A stretch of DNA of 64,000 bases from Paraburkholderia caribensis (GTDB lineage Bacteria > Pseudomonadota > Gammaproteobacteria > Burkholderiales > Burkholderiaceae): the NCBI RefSeq assembly GCF_002902945.1, contig NZ_CP026101.1:62001-126000 (forward strand). Reading direction: 5' to 3'. The notes beneath the pieces are model-generated. The model worked only from the letters and a program-made list of their open reading frames with translations. It was not told where the DNA came from and did not search any database. This document shows, in pieces, positions 9,122 to 17,382 of the stretch (positions are counted from its first letter, which is position 1; every line of letters starts with the position of its first letter). The position numbers were made by a program, and so were the translations under genes.

Positions 9122-9658
9122 TTACTCGATTGTCTCGATGACGCGGTTGTGGTTCGTGTAGATACACATGTCGCCGGCGATCTCCAGCGACTTTTCGACG
9201 ATCTCGCGCGGCGAAAGATCCGTGTTGTCGGCGAGCGCCTTCGCAGCCGCTTGCGCGTACGCGCCGCCGGAGCCGATTGCGCAGATGCCGCCCTCGGGGT
9301 CGAGCACGTCGCCGTTGCCGGTGATGACGAGGGTGGTGGTCGCGTCGGCCGTGATCAGCATGGCTTCCAGACGCCGCAGCATGCGGTCCGTGCGCCAGTC
9401 TTTCGCGAGTTCGACGGCGGCGCGCGTGAGATTGCCCTGATGCTTTTCGAGCTTGGCTTCGAAGCGGTCGAGCAGCGAGAACGCGTCGGCCGTGCCGCCG
9501 GCGAAGCCGACCAGCACCTTGCCGTTGTAGATGCGGCGGACCTTCTTCGCGCCGCCCTTCATGACGATGTTGCCCAACGTGACCTGGCCGTCGCCGCCGA
9601 GCGCGACCTTGTCGCCGCGGCGCACGGAGACGATCGTCGTGCCGTGAAATTGCTCCAT
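9122..9658 (-). CDS. hslV: ATP-dependent protease proteolytic subunit HslV (ClpQ)
   Basis: HslV is a proteasome-like threonine peptidase. The 178-aa protein begins MEQFHGTTIVSVRRG; removal of six residues would expose the catalytic Thr7. Further signatures are VALGGDGQVTLG, FAGGTADAFSLLDRFE and AIGSGGAYAQAAAKAL. The start at 9658 is preceded by GGAACGC, a modest ribosome site. The gene leads the hslVU operon. Its ~215-nt leader contains two small palindromic repeats and a sigma-32-like promoter candidate, which would fit heat-shock control. Confidence 0.96.
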   Translation of the reverse strand: MEQFHGTTIVSVRRGDKVALGGDGQVTLGNIVMKGGAKKVRRIYNGKVLVGFAGGTADAFSLLDRFEAKLEKHQGNLTRAAVELAKDWRTDRMLRRLEAMLITADATTTLVITGNGDVLDPEGGICAIGSGGAYAQAAAKALADNTDLSPREIVEKSLEIAGDMCIYTNHNRVIETIE

Positions 9659-9690
9659 ATGCGTTCCTTTTCCAAAACCGCAAATATCTT

Positions 9691-9733
9691 GCGTGGGACC
9701 AGAGCAAGCGCTAGAGCGCCAGCTCTGGGTCGA
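9691..9733 (-). repeat. Small palindromic repeat, copy 1 (hslV leader)
   Basis: Outer arms CCAGAG/CTCTGG enclose an inner stem GCGC-TAGA-GCGC. The left flank GCGTGGGACC and right end GGTCGA-type sequence show it is in reverse orientation relative to the copies at 34776 and 56221. It lies upstream of hslV, inside its probable untranslated leader. Confidence 0.7.
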
Positions 9734-9742
9734 TTCGCCCAA

Positions 9743-9779
9743 GGACCGGGGTAAGCGCTGAAGCGCCAACGCCGGTCGA
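9743..9779 (-). repeat. Small palindromic repeat, copy 2 (hslV leader)
   Basis: Outer arms GACCGG/CCGGTC enclose GCGC-TGAA-GCGC. It is tandem with copy 1, and both are followed by GTCGATTCGCC. The outer stem sequence differs from copy 1 but still pairs. Confidence 0.7.
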
Positions 9780-9882
9780 TTCGCCTCGGGGACGCGGAGG
9801 CGTCGATGCGCCACCACGGAATGCGGGAGCGGCCGGCGCGCGATGCTGGGTGCCGCGCGCGCGTGCAACGCATGTCGGATTT

Positions 9883-9910
9883 ATTTTAGGGCGAGCGCGG
9901 CCATATCAAG
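9883..9910 (-). promoter_or_regulatory. Candidate sigma-32-type promoter of hslVU
   Basis: Reading the minus strand, CTTGATA (9910-9904) is followed after 12 nt by CCCTAAAAT (9891-9883). This resembles the heat-shock consensus CTTGAAA-N13-15-CCCCAT. The spacing is slightly short and the -10 is imperfect. The assignment is supported by the function of the downstream genes but not proven. Confidence 0.42.
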
Positions 9911-10088
9911 AGGCGCAGTCGAACTGGCTCGCGAAAAGCTGGAAGGGCGCGGTGAGCGCGAAAACGCCGCGCGAGGGTTTCAGCGGCGGTAAAAGGTGCT
10001 GGCGGGGCGTCCGCCTGCCCGATTATGCGGCGCGCATTTACCGATTAGCGTAGGCAAGCTGACAAGCGGACCGACAAAAGCGCCGCCT

Positions 10089-10127
10089 GAAAAGAAAAAA
10101 GAGGCGCACGATCCACCGTGCGCCTCT
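10089..10127 (-). terminator. Rho-independent terminator of dksA
   Basis: On the minus strand a 10-bp stem (GAGGCGCACG paired with CGTGCGCCTC, loop of 6) is followed at once by six T residues (10095-10100 as A on the plus strand) and TTTC. It lies 50 bp after the dksA stop. Confidence 0.9.
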
Positions 10128-10176
10128 GACGAAGCGTGTCTGGGGCGCGGACCCCGAAAACCGCGCCGCCCGTCGA

Positions 10177-10596
10177 TCAGTCGCCGAACAGCTTCTGGCG
10201 CAGTTCGCGGCGTTCCTGTGCTTCGAGCGACAGGGTGGCGGTGGGGCGCGCGAGCAGGCGGGGAATGCCGATCGGCTCGCCCGTTTCCTCACACCAGCCG
10301 TACTCGCCCGATTCGATCCGCGCGATCGATTGCTGCACCTTCTTCAGCAGCTTGCGTTCGCGGTCGCGCGTGCGCAGTTCCAGCGCATGCTCTTCCTCGA
10401 TCGTCGCGCGGTCGGCCGGGTCCGGCACGATCACGGTTTCGCGGAGGTTTTCGGTGGTCTGGCCGGCATTGCGGAGAATGTCCGCCTGCAGCTGCTCGAG
10501 CCGGTTCTTGAAGAAAGCGAGCTGATCCTCATTCATGTAATCCTTGTCGCTCATCTTCAGGATTTCGGCTTCGGTCAAGAGTCGTTTCGTCGTCAT
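10177..10596 (-). CDS. dksA: RNA polymerase-binding transcription factor DksA (one-cysteine form)
   Basis: DksA binds the secondary channel of RNA polymerase and mediates the ppGpp stringent response. The 139-aa protein has the coiled-coil with tip motif DPADRA (Asp59, Asp62, Ala64), the residues needed for activity, and EEEHALELRTRDRERKLLKK. The globular end reads GEYGWCEETGEPIGIPRLLARPTATLSLEAQER. Of the four zinc-finger cysteines of enteric DksA only Cys102 remains; the others are Thr105, Ser123 and Ala126, so it should not need zinc. Start 10596 gives the family length. A strong terminator follows. Confidence 0.94.
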   Translation of the reverse strand: MTTKRLLTEAEILKMSDKDYMNEDQLAFFKNRLEQLQADILRNAGQTTENLRETVIVPDPADRATIEEEHALELRTRDRERKLLKKVQQSIARIESGEYGWCEETGEPIGIPRLLARPTATLSLEAQERRELRQKLFGD

Positions 10597-11140
10597 CTGG
10601 CTTGCTTCGTCAATGTGAGGCAAATCATTGCCCGCACTTTCGTGTTGCCCGCAAAGGCGCCTCGATGACGCTCAAATGAGCGCCGGCGAACACGGACGGT
10701 GGGCTGTCGTGACGCCGAAGCGCCGATGCGGGGCCGAACTCCTCTGGAAACCGATTCTTCCAATGCTCCTGAGGCAATGCTTCCCGGCAGCGCGTTATAA
10801 GCCGGAGTGTGGCCGGCATGTGGGCGATGTCCCCGGATTAGATTTTCCGGCGCCGTTTTTCGGCCCGGCACGGCTGCGAAGCGACTACGCGCTTTACACC
10901 GGGCAAATCGTTCTCTTTCTCCAGTGGGGCCGTATTGTAACTGAATCACAATACGAAACCGCAAGCGGGGGAAATCCCTGCCGCAAACTCCACTTATCGT
11001 GAAAATATAACGCGCTGTTCACTAAAAAGCGATGGTCGGACACGTATTCTCGTAACAGGGTTTTCACGTGCTTTGACCGCAAGCCGGCTTTTAAATTGCC
11101 GTGCTCGCGCTCCTAAGGTCTTTTTCGCGTTGGGAAGCGA
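10597..11140. other. Long gene-free region between dksA and cobW-type gene
   Basis: About 540 bp without a credible gene. The left half is GC-rich; the right half (10900-11080) is AT-richer and contains an inverted repeat at 10931-10955 and several TATA-like words such as ATATAAC. It could hold the dksA promoter or a small RNA. A 62-codon minus-strand frame at 10894-11082 starts with TTG, has no ribosome site and is not called. Confidence 0.5.
10931..10955. promoter_or_regulatory. Candidate operator: 8-bp inverted repeat
   Basis: CGTATTGT and ACAATACG form a perfect inverted repeat with a 9-nt spacer in the dksA-cobW gap. The symmetry suits a dimeric regulator. No regulator can be named. Confidence 0.4.
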
Positions 11141-11181
11141 ACAAAAGGCAACTGGGATGAACGCCAGAAGGCGTTCATCCC
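11141..11181 (-). terminator. Terminator after the CobW GTPase gene
   Basis: A perfect 12-bp stem (GGGATGAACGCC/GGCGTTCATCCC) with a 4-nt loop lies 16 bp after the stop codon. On the minus strand it is followed by AGTTGCCTTTTGTTC, a weak T-rich tail. Confidence 0.7.
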
Positions 11182-11196
11182 ATAGCAGAGAACGAA

Positions 11197-12288
11197 TCAG
11201 ACGAGGCAGGCTTCAAGACCGTCGGTGATCAGGTCTTGCGGCAGGTCGATGCCGATGAACACCATCTTGTTGGTCTTTTTCTCGATGGGTTGCCACTTGG
11301 CGGCGAGGTCGCTGCCCATCATCTGGTGCACGCCCTGGAAGACGACCTTGCGATCGACGCCCTTCATGTACAGCACGCCCTTGTAGCGCAGCAGGCGTTC
11401 GCCATAGATCTGCAGAATGCCGCCGAGGAAGTCTTCGAGCTTGTTCGGATCGAACGGGCGGTCGTTGCGGAAAACGAACGACTTGATCTTGTCGTCGTGA
11501 TGCGCGTGATGGTGATGATGATGGCCGTGATCGTGGCCTTCATGATCGCACTGGCCATGATCGTGATCGCAGTTCGCGTGGTCGTGGTCGTGGTCGTGAT
11601 CGTGATGCGCGTGGTCGTGGTCGTCTTCGACGAGGAAGTCCGGGTCGATTTCCAGCTTCGCGTTCAGGTTGAAGCCGCGCAGATCGAAGATTTCCTTGAT
11701 GTCCGCTTCACCGAAATTCACGACGCGGATCTGCGCCCGCGGGTTCATGTGCAGCAGACGATGGCGCAGGTCGCCAACCGCGTTTTCGTCGACGAGATCG
11801 GACTTGGTGATGAACAGACGGTCCGCGAAACCGACCTGGCGCTGCACGACTTCGTGTTCGTCGAGCTGTGCGTTGGCGTGCTTGGCGTCGACGAGCGTGA
11901 TGATCGCGTCGAGCAGGAATTCGTCGGCGATCTGGTTATCCATGAAGAAGGTCTGCGCGACGGGGCCGGGGTTGGCCAGGCCCGTCGTTTCGATCACGAC
12001 GCGGTCGAAGTCCACCTTGCCTTCCTGCTTCTGCGCGGCGAGGTCGCCGAGCACGCGCGCGAGGTCGCCGCGAATCGTGCAGCAGATGCAGCCGTTACTC
12101 ATCTGGATGATCTGCTCGCCCGTGTCCTGCACGAGGATGTCGTTGTCGATGTTCTCTTCGCCGAACTCGTTTTCGATCACGGCGATCTTCATGCCGTGCT
12201 TCTCGTTCAGGATGCGCTTGAGCAGCGTGGTTTTGCCGCTGCCGAGGAAGCCGGTCAGGATAGTGACGGGAATCATGTTGTTCGCCAT
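11197..12288 (-). CDS. CobW/ZNG1-type GTPase, histidine-rich metallochaperone
   Basis: A 363-aa G3E-family GTPase starting MANNMIPVTI. Walker A is GFLGSGKT (13-20). The metal-binding CxCC motif is in SNGCICCTIRGDL (Cys67, Cys69, Cys70). The guanine motif TKSD and a CobW C-terminal domain follow. Between the domains (roughly 224-272) is a run of His/Asp/Cys residues, including six consecutive His. This architecture is known for zinc-handling GTPases that transfer zinc to client enzymes in shortage. No Zur-like box was recognised upstream. An in-frame ATG at 12312 would add eight residues but has no better ribosome site. Confidence 0.88.
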   Translation of the reverse strand: MANNMIPVTILTGFLGSGKTTLLKRILNEKHGMKIAVIENEFGEENIDNDILVQDTGEQIIQMSNGCICCTIRGDLARVLGDLAAQKQEGKVDFDRVVIETTGLANPGPVAQTFFMDNQIADEFLLDAIITLVDAKHANAQLDEHEVVQRQVGFADRLFITKSDLVDENAVGDLRHRLLHMNPRAQIRVVNFGEADIKEIFDLRGFNLNAKLEIDPDFLVEDDHDHAHHDHDHDHDHANCDHDHGQCDHEGHDHGHHHHHHAHHDDKIKSFVFRNDRPFDPNKLEDFLGGILQIYGERLLRYKGVLYMKGVDRKVVFQGVHQMMGSDLAAKWQPIEKKTNKMVFIGIDLPQDLITDGLEACLV

Positions 12289-12454
12289 GTGAGGTCGCCT
12301 TGTGTTCGTCAAACTGGGGTGCGAACCGCGCGCTGCGCGCAGGGCCCGAACCGCATGAATTCAGCTGAATATTGAAGCATAAGTGCCGGGGCGCCGCTGC
12401 TGCATGGCCAAAGCCCCGTCAACGCCAGGGAAATAACGCCTTAACTATGGGCGA

Positions 12455-13657
12455 TCAGGCGATTTGCAACAATAGGCCTTTCAGATATTCGCCTTCCGGA
12501 AACGCGGTCAGCAACGGATGATCGACGCCCGCACCCAGGCGCTTGAGGATACGCGCATCGACGCGCGCGTCGGCGGCCGCGCCGGCGACGATCTTCTGAA
12601 ACAGCTCCGCATCGATCGCACCCGAGCACGAATAGGTGAACAGCAGGCCGCCCGGCCGCAACAGCTTGAGACCGGTGAGGTTGATGTCCTTATACGCGCG
12701 CGCGGCGCGGTCCACGTGCTCGCGCGACGGCGCGAACTTCGGCGGATCGAGCACGATCAGGTCGAAGCGCTCGCCGTCGTCGTACAGGCGGCGCAGCGTC
12801 TTGAAGGCGTCGGCGTCGAGCCAGGTCGCGCGTTCGGCGTCGAAGCCGTTGGCCGTGACATTTGCTTGCGCCAATGCCAGCGCTTCGCCGGATGAGTCGA
12901 TCGATACCACGCGCTTCGCGCCGCCCTTGAGCGCCGCGAGCGAGAAGCCGCCCGTGTAGCAGAAGCAGTTCAGCACGTCGCGGCCGTTCGACAGTTCCTG
13001 CACCAGCGCGCGGTTGTCGCGCTGATCGACGTAGAAGCCCGTTTTGTGGCCGTTGCGCACGTCGACGTGATACCGCACGCCGTTTTCGCTGGCGATCAGC
13101 GTCTCGGGCGGCGCGTCGCCGGCGAGTACGCCGACCGTCTGTTCGAGCCCTTCCTTTTCGCGGATCGACACGTCCGAGCGCTCATAGACGTTCGGGCAGC
13201 CCGTCGCGCCGACCAGCGCCTGCACGATCGCGTCCTTCCATGCTTCGACGCCCGCTGCCATGAACTGACAGACGATCTGACCACGCTTCGTTTCATCGTC
13301 CTGGATGTAATAGTCGACGATCAGCCCCGGCAGGCCGTCCGCCTCGCCGAAGATCAGCCGCGTCGCGCCCGTGTTGTGCACCATCGACTGACGGTGTGCG
13401 AGCGCGCGCTGCACGCGGCGCTTGAAGAACGCGTGATCGACGGGTTCGTTTTCGTCGAAGCTCCAGACCCGCGCGCGAATCTGCGAATGCGGGCTGTACG
13501 CGGCGCGGGCGAGAAAGCGGCCGTCGTGCGCGCGCACCAGCACGGTGGCGCCGGCGGCGGGCTTGCCGTCGACGCGGTCGATCGCATTCGCGTAGACCCA
13601 CGGATGGCGGCGCAGCAGCGACTTCTCTTTCGACGGTTTCAGCGTAACGGTATTCAT
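12455..13657 (-). CDS. rlmI: 23S rRNA (cytosine-C5) methyltransferase RlmI-type
   Basis: The 400-aa protein has an N-terminal PUA RNA-binding domain (about 1-75: VTLKPSKEKSLLRRHPWVYANAI), a linking EEHEE-like domain, and a Rossmann methyltransferase core. The core has the SAM motif DVLNCFCYTGGFSLAALKGG, the acidic VVSIDSS, and the target motif LDPPKFAPS. A later TYSCSG carries a candidate catalytic Cys. RlmI modifies C1962 of 23S rRNA; the exact base is inferred from the family. It is downstream of xerC on the same strand with a 75-bp gap. Confidence 0.88.
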   Translation of the reverse strand: MNTVTLKPSKEKSLLRRHPWVYANAIDRVDGKPAAGATVLVRAHDGRFLARAAYSPHSQIRARVWSFDENEPVDHAFFKRRVQRALAHRQSMVHNTGATRLIFGEADGLPGLIVDYYIQDDETKRGQIVCQFMAAGVEAWKDAIVQALVGATGCPNVYERSDVSIREKEGLEQTVGVLAGDAPPETLIASENGVRYHVDVRNGHKTGFYVDQRDNRALVQELSNGRDVLNCFCYTGGFSLAALKGGAKRVVSIDSSGEALALAQANVTANGFDAERATWLDADAFKTLRRLYDDGERFDLIVLDPPKFAPSREHVDRAARAYKDINLTGLKLLRPGGLLFTYSCSGAIDAELFQKIVAGAAADARVDARILKRLGAGVDHPLLTAFPEGEYLKGLLLQIA

Positions 13658-13732
13658 GACTTCGTGAGGATTCAGCAGAACAATATGCCGCGCGAAGCGG
13701 CAAAGCGGATATGACTGGCGGCCTGAGCAGCG

Positions 13733-14656
13733 TCAGTCGCGTTTTTTTGCGCGCGGATGCGCCTGATCGTAAATTCGCGCGAGGTGCTGAAAATCGAGGC
13801 CCGTGTAGACCTGGGTCGCGGCGATGCTCGCGTGGCCGAGCAGTTCCTGTACGGCACGCAGGTCGCCGCTCGACTGCAGCACGTGGGTCGCGAACGAATG
13901 GCGCAGCACGTGCGGATGAACGTTGGCGGGAATGCCCGCCGTGAGCGCCATGCGCTTCACACGATCGCGCACGACATTCGGCGACATGCGGTTGCCGCGC
14001 GCCGACACGAACAGCGGATGCGGATCGAGCTTCACCAGTTCGCCGCGTACCGCGAGCCAGGCGCGTAGTGCATCCAGCGCCTTGCTGCCGACGGGCACCG
14101 TGCGACGCCGCTCGCCCTTGCCGAGCACTTCGACTTCGGCTTCGTCGAGCTTCAGCCAGCCCGTCGAGCGATAGCCCTCGGCGTCGAAGAAATGCACGTC
14201 GAGGCTGACCAGCTCCGACAGACGCAATCCCGACGAATAGAACAGTTCGAGCATGGCGTGATCGCGCGCGCCTTCGGCCGTGGCCGTCGCGGGGGCTTCC
14301 ATCAGCCGGTGTGCGTCGTCGACGGAGAGCGCTTTCGGCAGCGTCTTTGCCCGTTTGGGTGCGCGCACCGTGGCGACGGGATTCGCGGGCAACTCGATGC
14401 GCCCGGCGAGCCAGCGGTAGAACGCGCGCCACGCCGACAGCCGATGCCCGATCGAGCGCGCCGACAGCCCGCCCGCATGCGCGCGTGCCACGGCGCCGCG
14501 AATGTCGGTAGCGGTGAGGCTTTCGAGCGGCCGTCCGTTCGCGAGCGTTTTCAACTCGTCGAGCTCGTGCGTGTAAGCGCGCAAGGTGTGCGCCGACAAC
14601 CGCCGCTCGTGCTCGAGGCTCGACAGATAGGTGGCGATCGGGTCGGCGGATGTCAC
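13733..14656 (-). CDS. xerC: Tyrosine recombinase XerC
   Basis: XerC acts with XerD at dif to resolve chromosome dimers. The 307-aa protein has the N-terminal SAM-like core-binding domain (about 5-90) and the catalytic domain with Arg145 (SGLRLSEL), Lys180 (LGKGERRR), His249 and Arg252 (HVLRHSFATH), His275 (GHASIAATQ) and nucleophile Tyr284. All catalytic residues are present. It sits in the conserved dapF-DUF484-xerC block and its start is 11 bp from the DUF484 stop, which favours a housekeeping XerC over a phage integrase. Confidence 0.95.
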   Translation of the reverse strand: MTSADPIATYLSSLEHERRLSAHTLRAYTHELDELKTLANGRPLESLTATDIRGAVARAHAGGLSARSIGHRLSAWRAFYRWLAGRIELPANPVATVRAPKRAKTLPKALSVDDAHRLMEAPATATAEGARDHAMLELFYSSGLRLSELVSLDVHFFDAEGYRSTGWLKLDEAEVEVLGKGERRRTVPVGSKALDALRAWLAVRGELVKLDPHPLFVSARGNRMSPNVVRDRVKRMALTAGIPANVHPHVLRHSFATHVLQSSGDLRAVQELLGHASIAATQVYTGLDFQHLARIYDQAHPRAKKRD

Positions 14657-14667
14657 GTGACGGACGC

Positions 14668-15387
14668 TTAGCGCGGCAGCAGGCGGCTCAGCGCGGCGCT
14701 CGCGAGTGCGCCGATCTGCGTGAGGAAATCGGTGGCCATGCCGTCGTGGAAACGGCGCGAATCGGGCGAGCCCATCACCAGCAGCCCGAACGCGGCGGCG
14801 TCGTTCGACGCTTCCGGGTCGCGCAGCGCGATCAGCGCAATCGATTCGGTGCCGTTGCCGGATACGCCGTCACCGGGAGCCGCAGTCTCGCCGGCCACGG
14901 TCGACACGGCGGGCGTCAGCCACTGCGCCGCCTCGAAGCCCGTATTCGAGCCGCAGTACGGCGTCGAGAGGCTGTTCGCGAAGATACGCACTTCCTCGCC
15001 GACGTGGCGCGTGAACTCCGCCTGCGAGTACGGCTCGGATACTTCCCACACGCGTAGCGCCGCTTGCGGCACGTCGAACACGTCGCGCAGGCCCATGGCG
15101 ATCGTGCGCGGCAGCGCGCCGGGATCGCGCTCGGCCATCACGCGCGTCGTCCAGCGGCCGAATTTCGACGCGATGCTGTCGTTTTCGTGGCCATAGCGCA
15201 GCAATTCGGCGAGACGCCGCTCGAGATGCTTGTTCTTCTCGCGCAGCATGTCCATCTGACGTTCCTGCAGCGACACGGCAGCCTTGCCGTGCGGATTGGC
15301 GAGCCGCACGGACGCGAGCAGTTCCGCGTGCTCGGCGAAGAATTCGGGGTTGGCCAGCAGGTAGTCGGCGACTTCGCGATCGTTCAT
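14668..15387 (-). CDS. DUF484 family protein
   Basis: A 239-aa cytoplasmic protein with the DUF484 pattern: an N-terminal segment NDREVADYLLANPEFFAEH, a short coiled coil (residues ~38-62, LQERQMDMLREKNKHLERRL), then a GAF-like domain with VLVMGSPDSRRFHDGMATDFL near the end. DUF484 genes are regularly placed between dapF and xerC in proteobacteria, as here. The biochemical role is unknown. The conserved pairing with xerC suggests a link to chromosome segregation or division, which is inference. Confidence 0.85.
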   Translation of the reverse strand: MNDREVADYLLANPEFFAEHAELLASVRLANPHGKAAVSLQERQMDMLREKNKHLERRLAELLRYGHENDSIASKFGRWTTRVMAERDPGALPRTIAMGLRDVFDVPQAALRVWEVSEPYSQAEFTRHVGEEVRIFANSLSTPYCGSNTGFEAAQWLTPAVSTVAGETAAPGDGVSGNGTESIALIALRDPEASNDAAAFGLLVMGSPDSRRFHDGMATDFLTQIGALASAALSRLLPR

Positions 15388-15469
15388 GGTTTCAGCTTAA
15401 TGGTTGCGCGCTTCGTTACTGTCTTGCTGCCGCGCCACGCGGTCCAGCCTGCGCGCGGCGGTGATGCAT

Positions 15470-16330
15470 TCAGTCGGCCAGCTCTATTTCGCCTTCGAAC
15501 ACGGTGGCGGCCGGGCCTGCCATCATCAGCGGCGACGCGGGCTCGCCGTCCCACGCGATGGTCAGCATGCCGCCATGCGTGTGGACCTTGACGGGCGCGT
15601 CGAGCAAGCCGCGACGGATGCCTGCCGCGACGGCCGCGCAGGCGCCCGTGCCGCACGCGAGCGTTTCGCCCGCGCCGCGCTCGTAGACGCGCAGCTTGAT
15701 CTCGTTGCGGCTGACGATCTGCATGAAGCCCGCATTGACCCGCTGCGGGAAGCGCGGATGGTTTTCGATGACGGGGCCGTCGGCGAGCACGGGGAACGCT
15801 TCGACGTCGTCCACGATCTGCACGGCGTGCGGATTGCCCATCGACACGACCGACACCCAGCGCGTCGCGCCGTTGACGTCGAGCGGATAGAGCGCGTCGT
15901 TGCCTTCGTGGCGCGCATCGAGGCCGCTTGCGTCGAACGGCACCTGTGCCGGCTCGAACACGGGGGCGCCCATGTCGACGACGACTTCGCCGTCAGCCTG
16001 CATGGTCAGCGTGATCACGCCTTTCTGGACCTGGACGCGCACGCTCTGCTTGTCGGTGAGGTGCGTGTCGCGCACGAACTTGACGAAGCAGCGCGCGCCG
16101 TTGCCGCAGTGCTCGACCTCGCCGCCGTCGCAATTGAAGATGCGGTATCTGAAATCGACGCCTTCGACAGTCGGCTTCTCGACCACCAGCAACTGGTCCG
16201 CGCCGACGCCGAAATGCCGGTTCGCGAGCGCGCGCACCTGCGCTTCCGTCAGATTGAGCGGTTGCGTGTAGCCGTCGAGCACGACGAAGTCGTTGCCCGC
16301 GCCGTGCATCTTGGTGAATTTCAGTTTCAT
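15470..16330 (-). CDS. dapF: Diaminopimelate epimerase DapF
   Basis: DapF converts LL- to meso-diaminopimelate for lysine and peptidoglycan. The 286-aa protein shows both catalytic cysteines in their motifs: Cys75 in EVEHCGNGARC and Cys226 in ETLACGTGACA. The N-terminus MKLKFTKMHGAGNDFVV is typical and sets the start. It lies 54 bp downstream of lpxL and upstream of DUF484 and xerC, all on the minus strand. Confidence 0.96.
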   Translation of the reverse strand: MKLKFTKMHGAGNDFVVLDGYTQPLNLTEAQVRALANRHFGVGADQLLVVEKPTVEGVDFRYRIFNCDGGEVEHCGNGARCFVKFVRDTHLTDKQSVRVQVQKGVITLTMQADGEVVVDMGAPVFEPAQVPFDASGLDARHEGNDALYPLDVNGATRWVSVVSMGNPHAVQIVDDVEAFPVLADGPVIENHPRFPQRVNAGFMQIVSRNEIKLRVYERGAGETLACGTGACAAVAAGIRRGLLDAPVKVHTHGGMLTIAWDGEPASPLMMAGPAATVFEGEIELAD

Positions 16331-16384
16331 GCCGCTATTGTAAGTGACTGGCCGGACCTCTCGCCCACTGTGCGCCGCCGCGCT

Positions 16385-17269
16385 TCAGTAAAAACTCGGA
16401 TCGCCGGGCGGGCGGGTCTTGAAGCGCTTGTGCACCCAGTAATACTGCTCGGGAATGCGCGGAATCTGCTCTTCGAGAAACTCGTTCATGCGGCGGGCGT
16501 CGGCGTCGTCGTCGCCCGTGGGGTAGTTGTCCCACGGCTTGAACACCTTCAGCCGGTAACCTTTGTAGTTCGGCAGCACTTCGCCGATGAACGGCACGAC
16601 CTGCGCGCGCCCGACTTTCGCGAGCCGCCCGACGGCCGTCAGCGTGCAGGTCGGCACGCCGAAGAACGGCACGAAGGTCGAATTGCGCATGCCGTAGTCC
16701 ATGTCGGCGCCGAGCATCACCGGTTTGCGATCGCGCAGCCAGCGCAGCACGATGCGCGCGCTGTCGGCGCGGCTGGCCATTTCGGCATCGAAGCGGCCGC
16801 GCTGCGCCTTCGCCACTGCTTCCAGCTGCGGGTTCGACATCGGTTGATACAGCGAGCCGCACGGGCGCTTCAGCGAATAGTTGAGGAAGATCGAGCCCGC
16901 CTCGATGCCGACGAAGTGAAAGCCCAGAAACAGCGTGGGCGGCAGATCGGGATCGGTGAGATCGATTTCGCTGTCCAGCTGGATCAGCTTCTCGAGCTTT
17001 TTCGCCGAGCCGAACCACTGCACGCTGCGTTCGAGATAGCTGCGGATCGCGTGCCGGAAGTGCTTTTGCGCGACTTCCTCGCGGCGCTCGTCGCTCCACT
17101 CGGGGAAGCACAGCTTCAGATTGATGTGGACGATGCGGCGGCGGCGGCTCGGAATCTGATACAGCAGCCAGCCGAGGCCGTCGCCCAGACGCGCGACGAA
17201 GCCATACGGCAGCAAAGCGAACAGCTTGAGCAGACCGATAGCGAGATTGACGCCCAGTCGGCTCAGCAT
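16385..17269 (-). CDS. lpxL: Lipid A lauroyl-type acyltransferase LpxL/HtrB
   Basis: This inner-membrane acyltransferase adds a secondary acyl chain to lipid A. The 294-aa protein starts MLSRLGVNLAIGLLKLFALL with one membrane-associated helix. It has the catalytic HX4E motif at His118-Glu123 (FLGFHFVGIEAG) and conserved ADMDYG and VPFIGEVLPNYKGY. The open frame extends to 17350, but the start at 17269 fits the family and places the membrane segment at the N-terminus. It is divergent from metK across ~270 bp. Acyl chain specificity is not deducible. Confidence 0.9.
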   Translation of the reverse strand: MLSRLGVNLAIGLLKLFALLPYGFVARLGDGLGWLLYQIPSRRRRIVHINLKLCFPEWSDERREEVAQKHFRHAIRSYLERSVQWFGSAKKLEKLIQLDSEIDLTDPDLPPTLFLGFHFVGIEAGSIFLNYSLKRPCGSLYQPMSNPQLEAVAKAQRGRFDAEMASRADSARIVLRWLRDRKPVMLGADMDYGMRNSTFVPFFGVPTCTLTAVGRLAKVGRAQVVPFIGEVLPNYKGYRLKVFKPWDNYPTGDDDADARRMNEFLEEQIPRIPEQYYWVHKRFKTRPPGDPSFY

Positions 17270-17353
17270 GCGGCGGCTCCGATTAGTGCGCGAGACCACG
17301 CAGGGTAAAGAAAAACAGCAGAAAGGACGATATACCGCACGCGCAGACACTCT

Positions 17354-17380
17354 GTGACAAAAGAAAGAAGTCGCTATAAT
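17354..17380 (+). promoter_or_regulatory. Probable sigma-70 promoter of metK
   Basis: A perfect -10 box TATAAT (17375-17380) is preceded by GTGACA (17354-17359), which matches five of six -35 bases with a 15-nt spacer. The predicted transcription start (~17387) leaves a leader of about 155 nt. Confidence 0.6.
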
Positions 17381-17382
17381 AA

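Noticed and set aside
7853..9754. A 633-codon plus-strand open frame
   Set aside because: It is antisense to hslU and hslV, which have full motifs. Its composition is typical of a shadow frame.
10894..11082. A 62-codon minus-strand frame in the dksA-cobW gap
   Set aside because: It starts with TTG, has no ribosome site and no recognisable domain. The unusual composition comes from local AT-richness.
13733..14656. Phage or integron integrase instead of XerC
   Set aside because: The gene lies in the conserved dapF-DUF484-xerC block and has the length and motifs of XerC; no attachment site or cargo is nearby.
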